A stretch of 11,869 bases of DNA, from contig JAHELH010000044.1 of assembly GCA_024644285.1 (NCBI GenBank), forward strand, positions 1-11,869. Reading direction: 5' to 3'. The notes below the pieces were generated by a model. That model was not told the DNA's origin. It made no database searches and saw only the letters and a program-made list of their open reading frames with translations. The translations under genes and the position numbers were made by a program. Of the stretch, positions 7,712 through 11,869 are shown in pieces; within the stretch, counting starts at the first letter, position 1, and each line of letters opens with the position of its first letter. This DNA is from Paracoccaceae bacterium. GTDB taxonomy: Bacteria > Pseudomonadota > Alphaproteobacteria > Rhodobacterales > Rhodobacteraceae.

Positions 7712-8323
7712 TCACGCCGTCGGCACCGTCGCCACCATGCTCGCCCGCTTCGCGAACGTCTCGAACCATTCGGCCAGCGCCTCCCGGCCGGACCGCCAGT
7801 CCCGCCCTCCGTGCCGGAAATCCAGGTACCCCAGCGCGCAACCCACTGCGATCTGCCCCATGTCGACCGGTCCCGCCAGGTGGCTCATCCAGCGCGCCGA
7901 AATTGCATCCAGCGCCCGTGTTATCTTGGCCCACTGCGCCTCTACCCACGCGCCGTACCGGATTTCCTCGGGGCGGCAACGGTTCTCGTAGACCATCAGG
8001 ATCGCCGCATCCATGATCCCGTCCGCCGTCGCCTCCAGCGTCAGCACCTCCCACACCCGCCGCGCGGGATACAGTCCCGCCCCGAAGCGGTCGTCGAGGT
8101 AGCGGCAGATCACCCGGCTGTCATAGATCGCCGGCCCGTCCGCCCGCACCAGTGCCGGGATTTTGCCCAGCGGGTTGTGGGTGACCGGCATCTTCTCGGG
8201 CGCCAACGGATGGCCGACGGCATAAACGATCTCGATGTCATCGACCCGCCCCGCCTCGTGCGTCAGCACCTTCACCTTGCGGCAGTAAGGCGAGGCGGGG
8301 TTGTCGTGTAATTGCAGCACCAT
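7712..8323 (-). CDS. Glutathione S-transferase family protein, YibF-like
   Basis: Soluble 203-residue protein with the two-domain GST layout. The N-terminal thioredoxin fold has DNPASPYCRKV (7-17), where Ser11 is the likely glutathione-activating residue. NPLGKIPAL (50-58) holds the cis-proline, and YDSRVICRYLDDRF (67-80) includes the Asp-Ser pair that binds the gamma-glutamyl group. The helical C-terminal half carries ADGIMDA (100-106) and GCALGYLDFR (161-170), a pattern I associate with E. coli YibF, whose substrate is uncertain. The ATG at 8323 is chosen because AAGGA lies nine bases upstream and the fold begins at once; a GTG at 8347 would add eight unlikely residues. Detoxification or thiol reduction is possible but not shown. 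Confidence 0.88.
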   Translation of the reverse strand: MVLQLHDNPASPYCRKVKVLTHEAGRVDDIEIVYAVGHPLAPEKMPVTHNPLGKIPALVRADGPAIYDSRVICRYLDDRFGAGLYPARRVWEVLTLEATADGIMDAAILMVYENRCRPEEIRYGAWVEAQWAKITRALDAISARWMSHLAGPVDMGQIAVGCALGYLDFRHGGRDWRSGREALAEWFETFAKRASMVATVPTA

Positions 8324-8353
8324 GTTGCCGGGTCCTTCTGGGGTCACACCGGC

Positions 8354-8382
8354 ACTCTAGAGCAGTCGCCTCCCGCGGTGAA
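8354..8382 (-). promoter_or_regulatory. Candidate GST promoter
   Basis: On the minus strand TTCACC (8377-8382) and TAGAGT (8354-8359) are 17 bases apart, each matching four of six consensus bases. Transcription would begin near 8347, about 24 bases before the GST ATG, leaving room for its AAGGA ribosome site. Confidence 0.35.
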
Positions 8383-8400
8383 CCTGGAAGTCGCGACTGC
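8362..8400. repeat. 8-bp inverted repeat before GST
   Basis: GCAGTCGC at 8362-8369 pairs perfectly with GCGACTGC at 8393-8400 across 23 bases. It encloses most of the candidate GST promoter and abuts the stronger hairpin at 8402-8430. It could be an operator with spaced half-sites, part of a larger termination structure, or chance in GC-rich DNA. Confidence 0.4.
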
Positions 8401-8401
8401 G

Positions 8402-8430
8402 GCGCGGCGCCCAAGTGCCGGGCGCCGCGC
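8402..8430 (-). terminator. Strong hairpin after the cytochrome c gene
   Basis: A perfect 11-bp GC-rich stem (8402-8412 with 8420-8430) with a seven-base loop begins nine bases after the stop codon of the cytochrome gene. It lacks a U-run, so it may act as an mRNA-stabilising 3' structure or a U-less terminator of the kind common in high-GC genomes. Confidence 0.6.
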
Positions 8431-8438
8431 AACCCGTC

Positions 8439-8855
8439 CTATTGCTGAAGAGACTCCAGATACATGGCGACCGACAGTATCCGGCCGCGCGCGGCCAGAA
8501 CCGCGCTGTAGTCGCCCGACATGCCATCTGTCGCGCTCGCCTCGGCGGTGAAAATGTCCCCGTAGGTCGGCATCGGCCCGCCATGACCGCGAACCCCCGT
8601 ACGCCCATCGATGATGTGGATCACTTCCAGCATCGGGAAGGCGCCGTCATTCCTGGCGGTTAGCTGGGTCAGGTCGGCGACCTTGTCCATCATGATTTCG
8701 GTCAGTGGACCGTCACCCATTCCAGATCCTCCGTGGCAGGTCGCGCAGTACTGGTTGTAGATATTCGCCCCGACATCTGCGGTCTGCGCCGCTGCCGCGC
8801 CAGTCAAGCCGACGAGGACAGCCGCAACCGCGGTCGCTGAGATCAAGCCGTGCAT
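8439..8855 (-). CDS. Small periplasmic c-type cytochrome
   Basis: Exported single-haem electron carrier of 138 residues. A signal peptide (hydrophobic 8-23, likely cut at AAA/AQT) is followed by haem site CATCH at 37-41, a glycine-rich GSGMGDGPLTE stretch (43-53), and a probable axial Met95 in GGPMPTYGD. LSVAMYLESLQQ forms the final helix, as in class I cytochromes. It has no membrane anchor. The ATG has a strong GGAGGT six bases before it. The partner oxidase or dehydrogenase is not in the window, so its role is open; the bc1 complex nearby is a possible donor but belongs to another operon. It sits between its own upstream regulatory region and a hairpin, so is probably transcribed alone. 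Confidence 0.92.
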   Translation of the reverse strand: MHGLISATAVAAVLVGLTGAAAAQTADVGANIYNQYCATCHGGSGMGDGPLTEIMMDKVADLTQLTARNDGAFPMLEVIHIIDGRTGVRGHGGPMPTYGDIFTAEASATDGMSGDYSAVLAARGRILSVAMYLESLQQ

Positions 8856-8898
8856 GTGTCACCTCCATGTGATGAGGATTCCGCGCGCCTCGCCATTC

Positions 8899-8939
8899 AG
8901 GCTAGGATCACTGCCGCGCCACGCAATGACATGAATCAA
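8899..8939 (-). promoter_or_regulatory. Candidate FNR-type box and promoter for the cytochrome c gene
   Basis: On the minus strand TTGAT-TCAT-GTCAT (8926-8939) matches eight of ten fixed bases of the FNR/FnrL consensus TTGAT-N4-ATCAA. A possible -10, TAGCCT, lies at 8899-8904, putting the start near 8892 and the box centre about 41 bases upstream. That is the position from which FNR-type activators normally work. There is no good -35, as expected for an activator-dependent promoter. Confidence 0.4.
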
Positions 8940-8960
8940 TTGTCGAGTGCCGTCCGCAGC

Positions 8961-9581
8961 CTATTCCGGCAGATGCCGCATCAGCCCGGCAAGACCGGGC
9001 GGCCCTGATGGACTTTCGTTGGCCGCAACGGCTTCGGCCGCGCGGAGCCGCACGTCGTCAGGCTTGTTCTGGTTCAGTTTCCAGGTTCCGTCGATACGTT
9101 CGACCTGCAACCGGAACGGCACGATCTGCCGCATCATCCGGTTCAGTACCTCCGGGGTCATCTTTCCGGCATGCCACGACGGTTTCCGCGCAATCCGGCG
9201 CTCCTTCTCGGCCGTCAGCCTGTCCAGCACCCCGCGAAGTTCATCCTGCGGACGCCGCTCCAGCACACCGCGAAGGTGCACTGCCACGTAGTTCCAGGTG
9301 GGCACCTGGTCGGCGACGCCGTACCAGTCCGGCGAAACATAGCCATCGGGTCCCGACACGGCGATCACCGCGACAAGCGGGGCTTCGGCAGCCCGAACGA
9401 TCGGGTTCGACCGGACCAGATGCAGCTCCGCCACGCGGCCCTGCGCGTCGAGGAGGAACGGCACGTGGCTGATCAACGGCCCGCCATCGCCGTTCACCGC
9501 GAGCACCCCGAAACCCCGTTCGCGGGCAAAGGCGATGTTGTGAGGGGTCGCGACACCCCGGAAGGCCGGATTGGGATGCAT
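8961..9581 (-). CDS. PaiB-like FMN-binding family protein
   Basis: Protein of 206 residues in the PaiB/FMN_bind_2 family, which adopts a flavin-reductase-like split barrel. Bacillus PaiB is described as a negative regulator of protease and sporulation genes. Family marks are the start MHPNPAFRG, a central LISHVPFLLD (37-45), LHLVRSNPI (54-61), GPDGYVSPDWYG (78-88) and VPTWNYVAVHLRG (94-105), which probably line the flavin and dimer interface. I see no helix-turn-helix, so direct DNA binding is doubtful; FMN or haem binding enzymes of this fold are an alternative. The ATG at 9581 begins one base after the mtaB stop and lacks a Shine-Dalgarno, so translation is probably coupled. It is the last gene of the dapF-mtaB operon. 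Confidence 0.87.
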   Translation of the reverse strand: MHPNPAFRGVATPHNIAFARERGFGVLAVNGDGGPLISHVPFLLDAQGRVAELHLVRSNPIVRAAEAPLVAVIAVSGPDGYVSPDWYGVADQVPTWNYVAVHLRGVLERRPQDELRGVLDRLTAEKERRIARKPSWHAGKMTPEVLNRMMRQIVPFRLQVERIDGTWKLNQNKPDDVRLRAAEAVAANESPSGPPGLAGLMRHLPE

Positions 9582-9582
9582 T

Positions 9583-10845
9583 TTATTTGGCCAGCAATTT
9601 CTTCCCGTCATGCCGCGATATTTCCGTCGTCACGATCCGGCCGACCGGCCGATCCTCGGCGAATGCCACCTCGGCGAATTGCGCGGTCCGTCCCATGCGC
9701 GGGCTCTCCATCAACACCTCGTGCGTCCGGCCGACCTGCGCGCCCAGATGCGCGGCGACCCGGGCGTCGCCCAGCGCCCGCAGCCGGGCCGCCCGCTCCT
9801 TGACCGCACCACCGGCGACCTGCGGCATCCGCGCCGCCGGGGTCCCCGGACGCGGGCTGTAGGGGAAGACGTGCAGCCAGGTCAGGCCGCATTCCTCGAC
9901 CAGCTTGAGCGAGTTGTCGAACATCGCCTCGGTCTCGGTGGGGAAGCCCGCGATGATGTCGGCGCCGAAGGCGATGTCGGGCCGCAGCCGCCGCACATCC
10001 TCGCAGAACCGGATCGCGTCGTCCCGCAGATGCCGGCGCTTCATGCGTTTGAGGATCATGTCATCGCCCGCCTGCAGGCTCAGGTGCAGGTGCGGCATCA
10101 GGCGCGGCTCGGTGGCAATCGCCTCCATCAGCGCCGGATCGGCCTCGATCGAGTCAATGGAGGAAATCCGCAGGCGCCGCAGATCGGGCACCAACCACAG
10201 GATGCGCCGAACCAAATCGCCCAGCTTTGGGCCGGCGGGCAGGTCTGCGCCCCAGGATGTCAGGTCCACCCCGGTCAGCACCACCTCGTTGTAGCCCCGG
10301 TCCACCAGCCGCTTGATCTGGTCCACGACCACGCCGGCCGGAACCGAGCGCGAGTTGCCGCGGCCAAAGGGGATGATGCAGAAGGTGCAGCGGTGATCGC
10401 ACCCGTTCTGAATCTGTACGTATGCCCGCGATCGCGTGCCGAAACCGTCGATCAGGTGCCCGGCCGTCTCGGTCACCGACATGATGTCGTCGACCTGCAC
10501 CGGTTCGGTCTCTCCGACGAATCCGGGTGCCAGGCTGGCCCAGGTGCCGGGCCGCATCTTCTCGGCATTGCCGACGACCATGTCGACCTCGCTCATGTCG
10601 GCGAAGGTGTCGGGGTCGGTCTGCGCCGCGCAGCCGGTCACGATCAGCCGCGCCGTCGGGTTCTCGCGGCGCAGCCGGCGGATTTCCTGACGGGCCTTGC
10701 GCACCGCCTGCGCCGTGACCGCGCAGGTGTTGACGACCACGGCGTCCTCGGCCCCGTTTGCGGCGGCAAGCTCGCGCATCGCCTCGGTCTCGTAGGCGTT
10801 CAGCCGGCAGCCGAGGGTCGAGAAAACGGGCGCGCGGCGATCCAT
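9583..10845 (-). CDS. mtaB: tRNA N6-threonylcarbamoyladenosine methylthiotransferase MtaB
   Basis: Radical-SAM enzyme that converts t6A37 to ms2t6A37 in tRNAs reading ANN codons, notably tRNA-Lys(UUU). From ATG 10845 it has 420 residues. The N-terminal UPF0004 domain has cluster cysteines 13 (TLGCRLN), 41 (VNTCAVT) and 72 (VTGCAAQ). The radical-SAM motif CDHRCTFC gives Cys149, 153 and 156. A TRAM RNA-binding domain occupies roughly 370-420. NTCAVT and IQNGCDHRCTFCIIP favour MtaB over MiaB or RimO. The ATG overlaps the dapF stop (TGATG) and has GAGG seven bases upstream; the GTG one codon earlier is too close to it. A tRNA-Lys(UUU) gene lies just beyond dapF. Confidence 0.93.
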   Translation of the reverse strand: MDRRAPVFSTLGCRLNAYETEAMRELAAANGAEDAVVVNTCAVTAQAVRKARQEIRRLRRENPTARLIVTGCAAQTDPDTFADMSEVDMVVGNAEKMRPGTWASLAPGFVGETEPVQVDDIMSVTETAGHLIDGFGTRSRAYVQIQNGCDHRCTFCIIPFGRGNSRSVPAGVVVDQIKRLVDRGYNEVVLTGVDLTSWGADLPAGPKLGDLVRRILWLVPDLRRLRISSIDSIEADPALMEAIATEPRLMPHLHLSLQAGDDMILKRMKRRHLRDDAIRFCEDVRRLRPDIAFGADIIAGFPTETEAMFDNSLKLVEECGLTWLHVFPYSPRPGTPAARMPQVAGGAVKERAARLRALGDARVAAHLGAQVGRTHEVLMESPRMGRTAQFAEVAFAEDRPVGRIVTTEISRHDGKKLLAK

Positions 10846-11681
10846 CACAGGGCCTCAAGAAAGGCGGCGGTCAGCGTGCCGTCGAAAACGTGCACGGTCG
10901 GACCGGTCATCCAGACGCCGTCGTCGCGCCAGTCGATCTGCAGGAGCCCGCCATCGACATGCACGTCGACCCTTCTGCCGGTCAGCCCGCGGCGCGCCGC
11001 GGCCACGACGGCCGCGCAGGAACAGGAACCCGAGGCCAGAGTGATGCCGACCCCGCGCTCCCAAATGCGCAGCCGCATTTCGTTCTCAGAGATCACCTGA
11101 ACCACCTCGACATTCGTGCGCTCCGGGAACAGCGAATGCCGCTCGTGCCGCGCGCCAATGTCGGGCAGGTCGACCGCCTCGGCATCGTCGACGAAGAACG
11201 TGCAGTGCGGATTGCCCATGCCGGTTCCCACCGGATCGCCGTCGATCGGCAGGTGCAGGCTGTCCACGTCGCGGGAAAGCGGGATGTCGGCCCAATCGGT
11301 GAGCGGCTGGCCCATATTGACCCGGGTCAGTCCGCCGCCCGCATCGGCGCAATCCAGCACGCCGCGCTCGGTCCGCAGCGACAGTCGGTCGCGGCCGGTT
11401 TCGTCCATCAGATACCGGGCCACGCACCGCGTGGCGTTGCCGCAAGCCGCAGACTGCGAACCGTCCGCGTTGTAGAAAGTCAGCTGCGCGTCGGCGTTCG
11501 AGTCGTCCCGGATCAGCGCAAGCTGGTCGAAACCGACGCCACGGTGGCGATCGCCCAGCGCCCTGGCAAGTTCGGCCGTGACGACAGTGTCGTTGCCGCG
11601 CCCGTCGACGACCACGAAATCGTTGCCGAGTCCGTGCATTTTCATGAACGTCAAGGGCTGTTGCTGACCGGTCCCACGCAT
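10845..11681 (-). CDS. dapF: Diaminopimelate epimerase DapF
   Basis: Cytoplasmic, cofactor-free racemase converting LL- to meso-diaminopimelate for lysine and peptidoglycan synthesis. The 278-residue protein has MKMHGLGNDFVVVD (13-26), the first catalytic cysteine Cys80 in ACGNATRC, GMGNPHC (154-160), ERTNVEVV (187-194) and WERGVGIT (207-214). The second active-site motif is unusual: where the family normally reads ACGTGACAA, this protein reads ASGSCSCAA (217-225), with Ser218 in the usual catalytic position and Cys220 and Cys222 nearby. The frame is intact. ATG 11681 gives a short lead before MKMHG. It has no Shine-Dalgarno but a TATATC six bases upstream, so a leaderless transcript is possible; the ATG at 11645 also lacks a ribosome site. 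Confidence 0.93.
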   Translation of the reverse strand: MRGTGQQQPLTFMKMHGLGNDFVVVDGRGNDTVVTAELARALGDRHRGVGFDQLALIRDDSNADAQLTFYNADGSQSAACGNATRCVARYLMDETGRDRLSLRTERGVLDCADAGGGLTRVNMGQPLTDWADIPLSRDVDSLHLPIDGDPVGTGMGNPHCTFFVDDAEAVDLPDIGARHERHSLFPERTNVEVVQVISENEMRLRIWERGVGITLASGSCSCAAVVAAARRGLTGRRVDVHVDGGLLQIDWRDDGVWMTGPTVHVFDGTLTAAFLEAL

Positions 11682-11687
11682 CCGCGC

Positions 11688-11716
11688 GATATAGCGTGGC
11701 GCCGCGGGCGAATCCA
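11688..11716 (-). promoter_or_regulatory. Candidate leaderless dapF promoter
   Basis: On the minus strand TATATC (11688-11693, four of six -10 bases) ends six bases before the dapF ATG, so transcription should begin at or beside the A of ATG. The -35 at 17 bases' spacing, TGGATT (11711-11716), matches only three of six. The absence of a Shine-Dalgarno is consistent with a leaderless mRNA. Confidence 0.33.
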
Positions 11717-11748
11717 GCAGCCGCCGCAAGTGGGCCGTCGAATATGCC

Positions 11749-11777
11749 TTGACCGGCTTTCGGGGTTTTCCTAACTA
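11749..11777 (+). promoter_or_regulatory. Promoter of tRNA-Lys with GC-rich discriminator
   Basis: TTGACC (11749-11754, five of six bases) is exactly 17 bases from TAACTA (11772-11777). The bases after the -10 are GGCGCCC, the GC-rich discriminator typical of stringently controlled stable-RNA promoters. The start would fall about seven bases on, near 11784, just before the tRNA. CTAGG-CGC-CCTAG (11775-11787) is also an interrupted palindrome over the start region. Confidence 0.6.
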
Positions 11778-11790
11778 GGCGCCCTAGCGT

Positions 11791-11866
11791 GGGCCGTTAG
11801 CTCAGTTGGTAGAGCAACTGACTTTTAATCAGTGGGTCGCAGGTTCGAATCCTGCACGGCTCACCA
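11791..11866 (+). tRNA. tRNA-Lys (anticodon UUU)
   Basis: Complete 76-base cloverleaf. The acceptor stem (11791-11797 with 11856-11862) pairs fully, with one G-U; D arm GCTC...GAGC, anticodon stem ACTGA/TCAGT around loop CTTTTAA with anticodon TTT at 11824-11826, five-base variable loop, T arm GCAGG-TTCGAAT-CCTGC, discriminator A and encoded CCA. The loop A37 after UUU is the position that t6A and then MtaB-dependent ms2t6A modification use. Divergent from dapF. Confidence 0.98.
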
Positions 11867-11869
11867 CTG

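Noticed and set aside
9571..11100. A 509-codon plus-strand frame opposite mtaB and dapF
   Set aside because: Antisense to two recognised enzymes, no ribosome site and no recognisable domain.
1..11869. Mobile elements, prophage, CRISPR repeats or defence modules
   Set aside because: No transposase, integrase, direct-repeat array, or attachment duplication was seen. The only tRNA is complete and at the window edge, and no integrase lies inside the window.

Overview
The window is ordinary, high-GC, gene-dense bacterial chromosome. It most likely comes from an alphaproteobacterium of the Rhodobacteraceae (Rhodobacter/Paracoccus/roseobacter relatives). The best evidence is the petA-petB-petC (fbcFBC) operon. 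Its Rieske protein is 187 residues long, as in Rhodobacter, and its cytochrome b has haem-ligand histidines at 97/111/198/212 and PEWY at 294-297, the Rhodobacter numbering. No phage, transposon, CRISPR, toxin-antitoxin or defence genes are visible.

Layout. (1) 1-2148, plus strand: the end of a thiamine ABC importer operon, thiP (5' part outside the window) and thiQ overlapping it. (2) 2157-2174: a hairpin between convergent thiQ and petC. (3) 2206-4938, minus strand: petA, petB and petC, encoding the cytochrome bc1 complex. (4) 4939-5227: a 289-base divergent promoter region. (5) 5228-6283, plus strand: an outer-membrane beta-barrel protein and a SnoaL/NTF2-like protein nine bases behind it. 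(6) 6295-8855, minus strand: an MltB-type lytic transglycosylase, a YibF-like glutathione S-transferase and a small secreted c-type cytochrome, each behind its own intergenic region. (7) 8961-11681, minus strand: a tightly packed dapF-mtaB-paiB-like operon. (8) 11749-11866, plus strand: tRNA-Lys(UUU) with a good sigma70-type promoter and encoded CCA, divergent from dapF.

How the genes work together. ThiP and ThiQ are the membrane channel and ATPase that take up thiamine or its phosphates with a periplasmic binding protein (thiB, expected just upstream). PetABC transfers electrons from ubiquinol to c-type cytochromes and pumps protons. The separate small cytochrome at 8439-8855 could serve the same periplasmic electron pool; it has a possible FNR-type box well placed to activate it. 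DapF makes meso-diaminopimelate for lysine and peptidoglycan, and the transglycosylase cleaves peptidoglycan, but the two are in different transcription units. MtaB modifies tRNA (ms2t6A37) and is translationally linked to DapF. The tRNA beside it, tRNA-Lys(UUU), is a classical MtaB substrate, which makes a suggestive neighbourhood.

I found no undescribed multi-gene system. The most useful points for follow-up are an apparently displaced second catalytic cysteine in DapF, a probably leaderless dapF start, the FNR-like box before the cytochrome gene, a perfect 16-base palindrome before the transglycosylase gene, and the back-to-back hairpins between the cytochrome and GST genes.
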